Source: Erythroxylum novogranatense (taxonomy: Eukaryota; Streptophyta; Magnoliopsida; Malpighiales; Erythroxylaceae). From it: a stretch of DNA of 64,000 nt. The DNA is taken from positions 20,057,300-20,121,299 of the forward strand of contig CM057231.1 in NCBI GenBank assembly GCA_029891385.1, in the 5' to 3' direction. The notes beneath the pieces were generated by a model that was given only the letters and a program-made list of their open reading frames with translations, had not been told where the DNA came from and ran no database searches. The translations under genes were made by a program, and so were the position numbers. This document shows, one piece after another, positions 36,810-48,111 of this stretch. How positions within the stretch are numbered: position 1 is the stretch's first letter; the number at the start of each line of letters is the position of its first letter.

Positions 36810-37745
36810 TGTTAGACCAATGGTGGTTGACAAATTAAATCCCTTTATGTTTTGATAATAATAAAATATCTAGAATTAGTTAAGAAATTATTTCAGGTAT
36901 TATTCAATGAAAGAATTGTGCAAATCAAGATGAGCAAGTGTTTAATCATTGAAGAATCAAGATAGGAGGTTCCTTATAAGGAAAAATGACATAAAACATG
37001 AGGATTATAGAAGATTTGGATGGATGTTACAGTTGAAGGCAACACAAGTCGACTTGCAAAGCATAAGTCGACTTATACATGAAGATATATCGACACAAGT
37101 CGACTAACCATACACAAGTCAACTTGTTGAGGACGACAAGTCGACTTACATAGCACAAGTCGACTTATTGGAGAGCGGAGATGAAATTTTACGTAAATGG
37201 TTGAAACAAGTCGGCAACGGCTAGAATGAGCTCCAACAGCTATATTTCTTCAAGTATAAATAGAGGATGATGGAAGAAGAGTATACACAAGTTCTATAAG
37301 CCTAAATACTCTTCTATTGCTCTAAATTGCTCTTTATTGCTCTCATTTTGTTACACTATTATATTGAGCACTTGTTCTTCAATCTTTGCTATATTTCTTT
37401 TACAATTTGAGTGACGAGTGGAAGGTCACGTGTGAGGTTGGATTTGTGCCGTAAGACAAATCGATTGTAAAGGTTGCTTGAGCCGAAATTCAAGTGGCGT
37501 TGTAAAAAGTTCACACTCAACTACAAAGTGTGCAATAAAGTGATTGGAAAAATCCTAAGTGGGAGCTTAGGTAGAGGACGTAGGTCTTAGCACCGAACCT
37601 CTATAAAAACAGTGTTTGATCTTCTTCCTTACTCTTTTTATTTAAATTTATTTAAATAATTTTTGTGAATTAACTTCTGATTTTGTTGTAGAAAATTACA
37701 AAAAGATTAAAGATCTATTCAACCCCCCCTTCTAGATCACTTACA
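36810..37745 (+). repeat. Sirevirus 5' LTR (936 bp)
   Basis: TGTTAGACC...ACTTACA. It holds a cluster of about six aagtcgactt-type palindromes (37046-37166), a TATA box tataaata at 37255-37262, and a C-rich end. Relative to the 3' LTR it lacks about 106 bp just before the gcaacggctag stretch at 37214. Confidence 0.92.
37046..37166. promoter_or_regulatory. AAGTCGACTT palindrome cluster in 5' LTR
   Basis: Four exact and two variant copies of the 10-bp palindrome aagtcgactt within 121 bp, about 90 bp upstream of the TATA box. This is a U3 position where cis-regulatory sites are expected. Function is not known. Confidence 0.6.
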
Positions 37746-37747
37746 AT

Positions 37748-37759
37748 TGGTATCAGAGC
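37748..37759 (+). other. Primer binding site, tRNA-iMet type
   Basis: TGGTATCAGAGC, two bases after the LTR end. It is complementary to initiator methionine tRNA, the usual primer of plant Copia elements. Confidence 0.92.
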
Positions 37760-37773
37760 AGAAGTATCCAGGG

Positions 37774-38622
37774 ATGGCACACAACAACCTAGCAGAAGAA
37801 GGTAACACAAACAATCGCCCTCCTTTATTTAATGGTACTAATTATTGTTCTTGGAAAAATCCTATGAAGTATCACATCATTAGCGAGGGAGTAAAATATT
37901 GGAAGATAATTATCTTCGGTCCACAACCACCGTTAAAAGAAAATGGTGAGTTAAAAACGGAGCTGGAATACGATGACAATGACTGGAGGCAAGCTTACAT
38001 TAATGCGAAAGCAATGAAGCTAATTTATTGCGCTCTCACGGTTGAGGAAAGAAACCGAGTTAACTCGTGTACCAGCGCCAAAGAAATGTGGGAGAGACTT
38101 CGCATCACCCATGAAGGAACTAACCAAGTCTGGGAGACAAAGATCAACAAGCTGCTTCATGACTATGAAATGTTTGTCATGAAGGAAGGTGCGTCTATTT
38201 CCACTATGCTTGATCGTTTTGTAGAAATCATAAATGGATTAGGCAACCTTGGAAAGCATATGACGGACAGCGAGAAGGTAAAGAAAATTCTTCGCTCACT
38301 ACCAAAGAAATGGGACTCACAAGTCACCGCCATTATGGAGTCAAAGGATCTCAATCATCTGGAATTCAACGCCTTGGTGGGATCACTTATCAACTATGAG
38401 ATCATTCTCAAATCCAGAGGAGGTAGAGGTAAGCCACAAAAATCAATCGCTTTAAAAGCTAATACATCTTCTTTTGATGAAAGTGATGAAGAAATAGATG
38501 AAGAGAAGGAAGACGAAGAGATAGCAATGTACGCTAGAAATTTGAAAAAATTCAAAGGACTTCTCAAAAATCGTAGGAAGGAATTAAATGGTGGAAGAAA
38601 TGGAGAAAAAAATTGCATTTGA
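37774..38622 (+). pseudogene. Sirevirus Gag (truncated by frameshift)
   Basis: The ATG at 37774 (MAHNN) follows the primer site. The product has the Copia Gag fold signature: NRPPLFNGTNYCSWK near the start, then TSAKEMWERLRITHEG and a GLGNLGKHMTDSEKVKKIL block, with an acidic C-terminal stretch. The frame closes at 38622 after a poly-A tract (gagaaaaaaattg near 38602), where a length change has put the zinc knuckle in another frame. An additional in-frame TAA lies at 38660-38662 just before that knuckle. The upstream open codons between the primer site and this ATG are ignored because they lie in the primer site. Confidence 0.85.
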
Positions 38623-38662
38623 AAGAAAATCCAAGGACTATGACGAAAAGAAAAGCAATTAA

Positions 38663-39421
38663 GAATGTTGGAGATGTGGAAAAAGGGGACATCTCGCAAG
38701 AGAATGCAAAAGTTCATCCTCCACATCAAACTTCCAGAAAAATGACAAATACGACAAAGGAAAAAAGAAAACTAGCCTGGTGGCAACTTGGAGTGATGAT
38801 GAGGAAGCATACCAAAGCGATGATGAAAACAACTTGGCACTTATGGCAAATAGCTCATCAAGTGATGATGAAAATGAGGTAACTTTCAATGACCAAGATC
38901 TAAGAGATTCCTTTGATGCTTTACAAGCTGATTTTGAAGAAGCTATTGAGATTAACAAAAAATTAAGAAAGAAAATACGAGAATTGGTTGCAGAAAATAG
39001 TACCTTACATGAAGCTATTGATGATTTAGATAGTCCAAAGGAAGATCATTCTACATGTCTTGTTGAAAAGGAAAAACTTGTTTGTGAGCTTGATAGACTT
39101 AGAAAAGAATTTTTGTATGTGGTTGGAAAATTTATGAATGGAAACGAAAATTTTGAAAAATTGTTATCGTTGCAAAGATACTCAATTTCTAAACATGGAT
39201 TAGGATATGATCCTTTTGATAGAGATTGTTCGTTAATTTCCAAATTTACTAAGGATGGAAAAATCGTTCAATGTGCTAGATGCTTGAAAGATGGTCATAT
39301 AGAAATTGCTTGCAAGAGTACTAGAAGATGTGTTAAGGTTAAGAAAATTTGGGTAATTAAAGGCACAACACCACCTAATGTGGTTTATATGGCTAACCAA
39401 AATGGACCCAAAATGGCTTAG
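38663..39421 (+). pseudogene. Sirevirus Gag zinc knuckle and acidic coiled region
   Basis: The zinc knuckle CWRCGKRGHLAREC is encoded at 38666-38707 and has the intact CX2CX4HX4C pattern. It is followed by an acidic Asp/Glu/Ser region and a heptad-like stretch (INKKLRKKIRELVAENSTLH) likely to form a coiled coil, then a second cysteine pattern (CARCLKDGHIEIAC). The frame closes at 39421 and the protease continues in another frame. Confidence 0.8.
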
Positions 39422-39452
39422 GTACCTATAAGAAGAAAGAACGTTGATATTG

Positions 39453-40496
39453 TAGGTACAAGCAAGGGATGAAAGGCCTTCAAGCACTTGGTACATCGAT
39501 AGCGGATGCTCAAGACACATGAGTGGAGACAAGAACCTTTTTGCGGAAATTAAACCAAAGAATCAAGGTTATGTTACTTTTGGAGATAACAACAAAGGTA
39601 AGGTCATTGGTATTGGTAAAGTGGGTAAGGAATCTTTGCCAACCATTGACAATGTTTTGCTTGTTGATGGGTTGAAACATAATTTGTTAAGTGTTTCTCA
39701 ACTATGTGATATGAATTTTAATGTAAGTTTTGAATCATCACATTGCATGGTTAAGAAGGATGGTCATGTTGCTTTCATTGGTTTAAGACATGGAAATACA
39801 TACATTGTTGATTTATATGATGATAGTTCGTTTAATGAAAAGTGTTTGGTGACATTAGAAGAAAATGCATTTTTATGGCATAGAAAATTAGGACATGCTC
39901 CTTTGCCTCTAATTTCTAAGCTTTCGAAAAATGACATAGTGAGAGGATTGCCTAAAATCAAATTTGTTAAAGATCACTTGTGTGAATCCTGTTTAAAGGG
40001 CAAACATGTTAGAGAATCTTTCAAACCAAAGAAAGAAATTTGTACATCTAGAATTCTTGAACTTGTGCATATGGATTTGATTGGACCATCTAGACATGCT
40101 AGTCTTAGTGGAAAATTACATGTCCTTGTGATTGTGGATGATTTTTCTAGATTTACTTGGGTGAGATTTCTTGCGAATAAAAGTGATGTCTTTAATGAAT
40201 TTACCAAGTGGTGTAGATTGGTTCAAAATGAGAAAAATTTGTCAATTGTTGCAATTAGAACCGATCATGGACGTGAATTTGAATGTGAACATTTCGAAAG
40301 TCTTTGCGACAAATACGGAATGGAGCACAATTTCTCAACACCAAGGACTCCGCAACAAAATGGTGTAGTAGAAAGGAAGAATCGCTCACTTGAAGAAATG
40401 AGCAGGACTATATTAAATGAGTACAATCTTCCCAAATCATTTTGGGTAGAAGCAGTCAATACAGCGTGCTATGTCATCAATAGGGTGCATTTATGA
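39453..40496 (+). pseudogene. Sirevirus protease and integrase
   Basis: The protease active site WYIDSGCSRHM lies at 39489-39521. The pre-integrase HHCC block is FLWHRKLGH...CESC near 39870-39992. The integrase core carries Asp in HMDLIGP (about 40074), Asp in RTDHGREFE (about 40263) and Glu in VERKNRS (about 40371), so all three catalytic residues are present. TGA stops at 40494 and near 40527 interrupt the frame, which otherwise continues to the RT region. Further stops lie at about 41001 and 41055. Confidence 0.85.
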
Positions 40497-41081
40497 AGAG
40501 ACAAAAATAAGACACCCTACGAGCTTTGAAAAGGTAAGAAACCCAATATTTCTTATTTTCATCCTTTTGGTTGTAAGGTCTTTATTCATAATAATGGAAA
40601 GAACAATTTAGGGAAATTTGATTCAAAATCTGATGTTGGTGTGTTTATTGGCTATTCTCAAACTAGTAAGGCTTTTAGAGTTTATAATAATAGGACTAAA
40701 TGTGTTGAAGAAAGTATTCATGTTAAATTTGATGATATGATTTCACCCCCGAGAAAGGTTTGTTTTGATGATGATGCAGGAAGTTCAGGTAATAAAGTTG
40801 AAGAAATTGAATCCAAGATTGAGGAATTGAAGTTAGATGAAGAAAATCATGTACCCGACATTAAATCATGGGCAAAAGCAAAGAACCATCCTATGGAGCA
40901 AGTTATTGGTGACTTAAATAATGGTTTGAGAACCAGGAGAAATGTCTATGAGAATATGAGCAATTCAGCCTTCATCTCATTAGTAGAACCCAAGAATATA
41001 TAAGAAGCTCTTAAAGATGAAAACTGGTTATTAGCCATGCAAGAAGAGCTTAATTAATTCAAGCGGAATGATGTATGGGAT

Positions 41082-42122
41082 TTGGTAGCTCCACCAAAGG
41101 ACAAGACTATTATTGGAGTCAAGTGGGTAAATCGGATTAAATATGATGAGAATGGTGAAGCGATTAAAAATAAATCAAGGTTAGTGGCTCAAGAATTTTA
41201 TCAAGAAAAAGGCCTTGATTACAATGAGACATATGCTCCTATGGCTCGTTTGGAGGCAATTAGGCTACTATGTGCTTTTGCGTCTCATAAAAGGATCAAA
41301 TTAAATCAAATGGACGTCAAGAGTGCATTTCTCAATGGATATATTCAAGAGGAAGTCTATGTCAAACAACCACCGGGATTTGAAGATCATGAGCATCCGG
41401 ATTATGTTTACAAACTCAAGAAGGCACTCTATGGATTGAAACAAGCACCTAGAGCATGGTATGAAAGGTTAAGTACATTTCTAACTCAACATGGGTATGT
41501 TCGTGGTAAGATCGATAATACTTTATTCATTAAACATGTTGATAAGGATATGCTTATCTGTCAAATTTATGTTGATGATATTGTGTTTGGTGCTACTAAT
41601 GAATTTTTGTATAAGGAATTTAGTGATTTAATGCAAGGTGAATTTGAAATGAGCATGATGGAGGAACTCAAGTTCTTTCTTTGGTTACAAATCAAGCAAC
41701 ACAAAAATGGCATTTTCATCCACCAATCGAAGTATACCAAGGAACTTCTTAAGAAGTTTAAAATGGATGGATGCAAAGTGGCAGCAACACCAATGGCAAC
41801 AAATCTGGTCTTGGAAAAACATGAACATGAAGAAGATGTTGATCAAAAACTCTATAGAGGTATGATTGGCTCTCTTTTGTATTTAACTACTTCTAGACCT
41901 GACATTATGTTTGTCACGTGTCTTTGTGCTAGATTTCAATCTTGCCCCAAGATTTCTCATTTGAGTGCTTGCAAAATAATATTTAGATACTTGAGTACAA
42001 CTGTCAATCATGGTTTATGGTATCCCAGTTGTGAATCCTTTGATTTGTTGCTTATAGTGATGCTGATCATGGTGGCTGTAGAATTGATAGAAAAAGTACT
42101 AGTGGATTATGTCATTTCTTAG
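41082..42122 (+). pseudogene. Sirevirus reverse transcriptase
   Basis: Open stretch in the same frame as integrase, with the Copia RT blocks in order: KNKSRLVAQEF, QMDVKSAFLNG, YGLKQAPRAWYERL, and the catalytic YVDD at about 41568-41579. It ends with YRGMIGSLLYLTTSRPDI and the start of RNase H (GLWYPS). A one-base length change near 42045 throws off the frame before the RNase H SDAD motif. Stops upstream separate it from integrase, so the polyprotein cannot be made whole. Confidence 0.88.
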
Positions 42123-42130
42123 GATCATCT

Positions 42131-42517
42131 TTGATATCTTGGGCTAGTAAAAAGCAAGTTAGTGTAGCCATTTCCTTCTTGAATCAATATGTAGCATTTG
42201 GGAGTGCATGTGTCCAAGTTCTTTGGATTAAACATCAATTGCTTGATTATGGTATTGTGGTTAAAAATATTCCTATCTATTGTGATAATACCAGTGCAAT
42301 TTGTTTAAGTAAAAATCCAATTTTGCATAGTAGAACAAAGCATATAGAAATTAGACATCATTTCATCCGTGATCATTGTTTAAAAGGTGACATTTGCTTG
42401 AAGCATGTATCATCTAGTAACCAATTAGCTGACATTTTTACTAAACCTCTTAAGGAAGATGTGTTTGTGCATATTAAATTGAGACTAGGCATGTGTGATT
42501 TGAATTCCTTTGGTTGA
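42131..42517 (+). pseudogene. Sirevirus RNase H, C-terminal part
   Basis: Contains SWASKKQVSVAI, IYCDNTSAICLSKNP and RTKHIEIRHHFIRD, the conserved second half of Copia RNase H, and ends with ADIFTKPL. It is in a different frame from RT because of the shift near 42045. Confidence 0.88.
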
Positions 42518-42668
42518 ATTTACTTTTGGTTACATTCATATATCAAATGGTCAAAATTTGAGGCAAAAGTGCAATCACATCCGAAGATACATTCATCATG
42601 TTGCTTACTTGGGCTGAAAAAGTGACTTATTTGGAGTATTGGACACATTTTCTGACTTGACCATTAGC

Positions 42669-42815
42669 AAGTCGACTTATCAGGGAATTAGTCGACTTAT
42701 GATTTTTCTCAGCATTTGGGGAGTGCAGAAATTTGAGGATAAGTCGACTTATGCAGATTGACAAGTCGACTTATGTATGTCGATAAGTCGACTTATGAGA
42801 AAGACAAGTCGACTT
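42669..42815. promoter_or_regulatory. AAGTCGACTT palindrome cluster before the third ORF
   Basis: Six copies (five exact, one tagtcgactt) in 147 bp between the end of pol and the third ORF. The motif is the same as in the LTR clusters. It is followed by a pyrimidine-rich tract ending cttttccacag at 42864, which looks like a splice acceptor for a spliced subgenomic RNA. Confidence 0.6.
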
Positions 42816-43059
42816 ATGGTCGAACGGAGACTTTAAAACCTTTTCTTCCCTTTCTTTTCCACAGACCTCTTCTCTCTTAAACCCTAAAAATCTTCTCCCA
42901 CAACTCGACTTATCTTCTTCAATCTTTTCAAATCCTACTTACCCATAAATTTTCGACCTCCATCAAACCCCCTCATTTTATCTCCAAATCAACCCTCTTT
43001 TTCAAACCCCTCTTTCAAAACCCTTACCTGCGATTTTCTCCTCTTCTCTCTACAAATCC

Positions 43060-44376
43060 ATGGCTCCTCGAAAATCTTCTCAGAAAGGCAAAGAACCAGC
43101 TCAATCTCAAGGTCCCCACGTTCATCATAGACCACGAGTTCGGGGGTCTTCATCAAGAGGAGATGCTGCGAGGGAGGATGACGCGATTGAACCTAGATTT
43201 GTTTCAAGGGATGCTCAAACATTGTATTATAAGGTACTTAAAGATGAAGTATTGATTTCCTCCATGAGATTTGATTGGACTGAGTTAGATAGTAGCAAGT
43301 TCTCATATGTGTTTATTGAAATTGTTAACCTTGGGCTAAGAGATTTTTTGGGTTTTCATGCTGATATTTATGAAGATATAGTAAGGGAATTCTATGCGAA
43401 TCTGGTTGTGATTGGCAGTAATGTTAAGGATGGAGTTACTCTATCATCTAAAATTAACGGGAAAGCAATTTATCTTAGTGAATCAGATTTGTGTACCTTA
43501 TTTCATTTGCCTAGAGGAGGAGTTAGGCCTAGAGCTTCCCTTACTGATTTTGAGATTTTGAGGAATGCTGAGGGTGATACTGATGAGGAAGCCGAAGAGA
43601 ATTTCGACTATACTGAGGAGAAAGGGGCTGATCTGTTGGTTCGGTTATGTTCCGATCATTCCCCTCCCTTTGAGGCTATGGATCTATCGTTAAATTATCG
43701 ATTATTACACTATGCGATTAACAGGGTTGTTTACCAAAAGAAGGCTAGTAATAATCAGATTACTTCATTAGACAAGGAGATTCTTTGGCACTTGGAGGAA
43801 GGGAGGAAAATAAACTATCCGAGCTTAGTTATCCAAATGATGAGGAAAAAGGCGAGTCTATTACGAGGACAGCTGAAAGGGAAACCAGTCCGGCATAAAG
43901 GAATGCCTTATGCTGCTTTGATTACCCATATCTCTCAGGTCAAAAGATGCAATCTGGATTCTTATGCAAGTTTTCCTTATCGTCAAAGTTGGAGATTCAC
44001 GCCTTATAACTTGAGGAGCATGAAGTTGGTTAGAACAGTTGAAAAAGGCTGGGTTTATTTCTATCATGTTGAGAAGCTTGGGTTGACTTTAGTAGGTGAG
44101 CAGGTCCCTTCGAGGAAACGATCTAAGAGGACAGCAGATCATCCTAGTAGCTCACGGCCAAGTAACGTGGGAAGAAGTGAAGTATCCCAAGCTGATATTC
44201 AGGAAATTCGAGATCAGTTGGATGAGATAAATGAGCGACATGATGATCAACAAGATATGCTTATAAGAATGGAAAGAAAAATTGACGAGCAACGCAACAT
44301 GCTTACCCGTTTAGAGAAGAACATCAAGAAGATTTTTGACAAGCTAGGGTGTAGGCACGATGATTCTTCGTCATGA
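43060..44376 (+). CDS. Sirevirus third ORF, env-like position, 438 aa, open
   Basis: Uninterrupted 438-codon frame between pol and the 3' LTR. The first 45 residues are basic and disordered. A folded domain spans about residues 55-340 (DWTELDSSKFSYVF, REFYANLVVIGSN, and ESDLCTLFHLPRGG near the middle) and resembles the 'putative plant transposon protein' domain common in plant retroelements; this match is by eye. A basic KRSKR patch follows, then a coiled coil near residues 370-430 (EIRDQLDEINERHDDQQDML onward). I see no signal peptide or membrane span, so 'env-like' describes position only. The nearby gag-pol has at least six breaks, which makes the intact frame notable. Function unknown. 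Confidence 0.8.
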   Translation: MAPRKSSQKGKEPAQSQGPHVHHRPRVRGSSSRGDAAREDDAIEPRFVSRDAQTLYYKVLKDEVLISSMRFDWTELDSSKFSYVFIEIVNLGLRDFLGFHADIYEDIVREFYANLVVIGSNVKDGVTLSSKINGKAIYLSESDLCTLFHLPRGGVRPRASLTDFEILRNAEGDTDEEAEENFDYTEEKGADLLVRLCSDHSPPFEAMDLSLNYRLLHYAINRVVYQKKASNNQITSLDKEILWHLEEGRKINYPSLVIQMMRKKASLLRGQLKGKPVRHKGMPYAALITHISQVKRCNLDSYASFPYRQSWRFTPYNLRSMKLVRTVEKGWVYFYHVEKLGLTLVGEQVPSRKRSKRTADHPSSSRPSNVGRSEVSQADIQEIRDQLDEINERHDDQQDMLIRMERKIDEQRNMLTRLEKNIKKIFDKLGCRHDDSSS

Positions 44377-44568
44377 TGTGTATTGCATTGTGCCTTGACC
44401 AACATTTCCACTTCTGTTTTTGTTTTATGTGTTTTTATGTGTTGTGTGTTGGATTCACATATTTTGTAATGACTATTGCTATTATTTGTGTTTGATGCGA
44501 TGTTTGGTTATAAACTTCATTAATCTTCATTTGAGTCTATTTTTCACTATTGATTTTTTTATTATGAC

Positions 44569-44796
44569 AAAAAGGGGGAGTAAAATTAAAATTGGAAATT
44601 GATATTTGATTAAGGGGGAGACAAGTTATTTCATTGATTTGCAATTATGTTGATCTCTATTTTAATCTTTGGTTTATTAATTAAGGGGGAGACAAACTAA
44701 CCATCAAGATAAGGGATTAAAATCCTTGATCAAGTTTTATGTCTTTCAAATTTCTTTTCAATTTCTAAATATTTTTTCATTATCAAAAAGGGGGAG
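44569..44796 (+). other. Four polypurine tracts before the 3' LTR
   Basis: aagggggag occurs at 44569-44580, 44611-44620, 44682-44691 and 44785-44796. The last one adjoins the LTR and would be the functional primer. Multiple copies upstream are a known feature of Sireviruses. Confidence 0.8.
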
Positions 44797-44798
44797 AT

Positions 44799-45840
44799 TA
44801 TTGGACCAATGGTGGTTGACAAATTAAATCCCTTTATATTTTGATAATAATAAAATATCTAAATTAGTTAAGAAATTATTTCAGGTATTATTCAATGAAA
44901 GAATTGTGCAAATTAAGATGAGCAAGTGTTTAATCAGTGAAGAATCAAGATAGGAGGTTCCTTATAAGGAAAAATGGCATAAAACATGAGGATTATATAA
45001 GATTTGGATGGATGTTACAGTTGAAGGCAACACAAGTCGACTTGCAAAGCATAAGTCGACTTATACATGAAGATATATCAACACAAGTCGACTAACCATA
45101 CACAAGTCGACTTATCGAGATTTACAAGTCGACTTACATAAAGACAAGTCGACTTATTGGAGAGCGGAGATGAAATTTTACGTAAATGGTTGAAACAAGT
45201 CGACTTATTCATTCGACAAGTCGACTTATGGATGCAGCAAATCAGCTTCAACGGTCCAATTAGCTACAAATAGAAAGGAGATTATCAAGGAACAGTAATA
45301 TTAATCAAGCAACGGCTAGAATGAGCTCCAACAGCTATATTTCTTCAAGTATAAATAGAGGATGATGGAAGAAGAGTATACACAAGTTCTATAAGCCTAA
45401 ATACTCTTCTATTGCTCTAAATTGCTCTTTATTGCACTCATTTTGTTATACTATTATATTGAGCACTTGTTCTTCAATCTTTGCTATATTTCTTTTACAA
45501 TTTGAGTGACGAGTGGAAGGTCACGTGTGAGGTTGGATTTGTGCAGTAAGACAAATCGATTGTAAAGGTTGCTTGAGCCGGAATTCAAGTGGCGTTGTAA
45601 AAAGTTCACACTCAACTACAAAGTGTGCAATAAAGTGAATGGCAAAATCCTAAGTGGGAGCTTAGGTAGAGGACGTAGGTCTTAGCACTGAACCTCTATA
45701 AAAACAGTGTTTGATCTTCTTCCCTACTCTTTTTATTTAAATTTATTTAAATTATTTTTATGAATTAACTTCTGATTTTGTTGTAGAAATTTACAAAAAG
45801 AATAAAGATCTATTCAACCCCCCCTTCTAGATTACTTACA
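44799..45840 (+). repeat. Sirevirus 3' LTR (1042 bp)
   Basis: Begins TATTGGACC (first dinucleotide changed from TG) and ends ATTACTTACA. It holds eight aagtcgactt-type palindromes at 45034-45227, a TATA box at 45350-45357, and a segment of about 106 bp (about 45201-45306) absent from the 5' LTR, which carries two of the palindromes. Confidence 0.92.
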
Positions 45841-45845
45841 CAATT

Positions 45846-47334
45846 AAAATAAATTAGGTAGAAAACAATTTTTAATCACATCTCATGTGACTCCTAGTAC
45901 CGTTAGGTGACAACTTTTACCAAAATATATCAAATATATTATTCCTAATCTTATCTCTAAAATTATATGATCATGAGTTTACTCATCCAAATCATACAAT
46001 TTTAGTCAAGTAGAACCCATTAATTTGAGATTAAAACATATTTGGGTTAAATGGACCTTGAGTTTACTCAACAAATCTTACTTTAAACAAAACTCTGGTT
46101 TTATTCTCAAATAATGGAAGATAATCATCACGTTCACAACTTGTACTTAATATTTTATCGAGGATTTAAAAAATTTTCAAAATTTCTAGTCTCATCAAAA
46201 TAATATAATCTCATTATATTTATAATTTCAAACATAATCCAATTATGAAAGAAATTATTTACTAATGTGGCTTGATTCTAATTGTTGATTTGAAAATAAA
46301 TTTAATTTAATAATTCAACTCTTGAAAAATTAAATTAAATTCCAAAACCCTTCCTAATAAATAATCCTTTGAAAACAATTTTCAAATTTAATAAAACACC
46401 CTTTTATTTTATTAGGAGTATTTATTAATTTAATCTCTATTAAATTAATAAAAGACAAATTGGGTTTTCAAACAATTTTTAAAACTTATTAAAAATAAAA
46501 AAAAATTAAAAAAAATGGAAGGAGGGTGCATGCGCCAGCGCTGACACGCCTGGAGCGTGCCCCACGCCCATGCGTGCCCGCGTCTTCCCCAACCTTCCTC
46601 CCTCTCTCTCCACGTTTTCTCTCTTCTTTCTTCTGGATTTTTCTTCCACTTTCTCCACGTTTCCACTACCAATCTCCCATGTTCCACGATTCAAAGCATC
46701 TACTGTTAGATCAAAACAAAAAATGGGAAGATTCAACCGTCGGGTCTCCAACCGACGGTTTTCCACAGCTAATGGCATCACCGGCGACGCCACCACTGCC
46801 GACGAGTCGCCTGTCAATGGGTGTTAATCACCCATCGATCGTTTCCAGAAACTATGGCAACCCACAAGAGAGACCAATGCAAGGGAAGAAAAACGCAAAT
46901 CCAAGATAGAGGGAGAAACGAAATAACGCAAGGGAGGGGAAAAAACAGATAGTAGTATTCGCAAATTAATAACCCAGAAAACCAAAACATATACATACAT
47001 TCTGGAAATCAACATATCACATGCTCAAATTAGGGATTTCAGAAAATCGGGGATTTCTAACAAGACAACCAATATAAAGAGTTTCGACAAACCCTAAAAA
47101 TTTGATTACATGACTTCAATTAAACGTACAAACTCATTCATGCTTTTGTTTAAAACAGATCATGTATAATCAGTAGATAGGATGCGGCAGAGGAAACAAT
47201 TTCCAGAAGAGACACAAAACATTCATCGAATAACAAGGATTTCAGAAACCCATTAATCATCGTATATGCGTATAGAATGAAATTTCCAGATCAATGCTTA
47301 AACGATTAAAACAAATCAGACAGAAACAATTCCA
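45846..47334 (-). mobile_element. Leader of Copia element A, part 2, and junction DNA
   Basis: To about 46500 this continues the element A leader, with blocks shared with element B (taggtgacaacttttaccaaa near 45905 and agtgataacttttgtcaaaa near 50795; gtgatcatgagtttgctcat-type near 45970 and 50865). 46520-46830 is an isolated GC-rich pocket with overlapping open frames on both strands and no recognised domain. 46830-47334 is unassigned; a gcggcagaggaaacaa stretch near 47184 resembles LTR edges, but no primer site was found. LTR similarity begins at 47335. Confidence 0.55.
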
Positions 47335-48111
47335 ATTAGACATATAACATGGAATTAATGTCTACTCTATTTTGAGTCTAATCATATTAGTTCTCTTCCA
47401 TTAGCTATTGATTCAATTAATAACATTTGTAAACTATTTACAAAGCATCATTTCACCTTAGCCAAGGATTTCCTGAATCAATGCTAATCGAAAACGATGG
47501 AATATTCTCCCTAATTGTTTTAGGGTAATGAATCATATCTTGATCACTCAACTATCACCATATAGTTCATGCTACATCTAATGACTATCGATTATGTGAC
47601 ATATGATTAAATAGATTATTAGTAGTATCAAAACATAGCAGACCTCATACAAGATAACTTTGATGATCTCAAGTCAAAGGATCACTTATACAATCATCAC
47701 AATGAGAATTCCATAAACATACAAGTAATGTTTCAAATAGATTTTTTCATATTAGGTTTGTTTAGTGAACTTATCCTCTAGTAAGCGCCCACACATTTAT
47801 TTAAGTATCTCTATACTTTGGCCTATGAGATCGACTACTTCCTTCATAAGAAAAAACAAAACGTGTGCTAGTCTTTTCATATTCTATTAATATCCAATTT
47901 TAATATAACAATAACTAGGAACATTTAGGAATAATACATAAATGTAATATGAATCTCATAATTATAATCTCATTATAATTTCATTTGCATTATACAATTT
48001 TTCCATGGACTTGATCATATACATATAAACATGTACAAGATAAAGAATGCCTTTAAATAATTTATCACTAAATTACAACCAAAGCGATTGACTGTAGGGC
48101 ATAAATCAACA
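47335..48111 (-). mobile_element. LTR fragment shared by elements A and B
   Basis: Matches 53655-54438 closely (for example attagttctcttccattagc in both), but the other half of the 1.6-kb LTR is missing. It ends AAATCAACA, followed by the polypurine-tract complement atctcccacttg, so it acts as the 3' LTR of element B. It sits where the 5' LTR of A would be. Confidence 0.75.

Larger units (their letters stand above)
36810..45840 (+). mobile_element. Complete Sirevirus-type Copia element (9031 bp)
   Basis: LTRs at 36810-37745 and 44799-45840, perfect 5-bp target duplication caatt (36805-36809 and 45841-45845), primer binding site, gag-pol, a third ORF and a polypurine tract. Assignment to the Sirevirus (SIRE) lineage of Copia rests on the extra ORF after RNase H and on several aagggggag tracts ahead of the 3' LTR. 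About 30 differences between the LTRs over roughly 935 aligned bases, hand-counted, suggest a moderately recent insertion. gag-pol is broken by frameshifts and stops, so the copy cannot move by itself. It is inserted in the leader of Copia element A, in the opposite orientation. Confidence 0.93.

Noticed and set aside
43060..44376. Third ORF as a true envelope protein
   Set aside because: No signal peptide, membrane span or cysteine pattern is visible; the similarity is to a plant transposon-associated domain with a coiled coil.
46506..46909. Overlapping open frames on both strands (103 and 127 codons) in a GC-rich pocket
   Set aside because: No domain, signal or codon pattern is recognisable, and both strands are open at once, as GC-rich sequence often allows. 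Kept only as a compositional finding.
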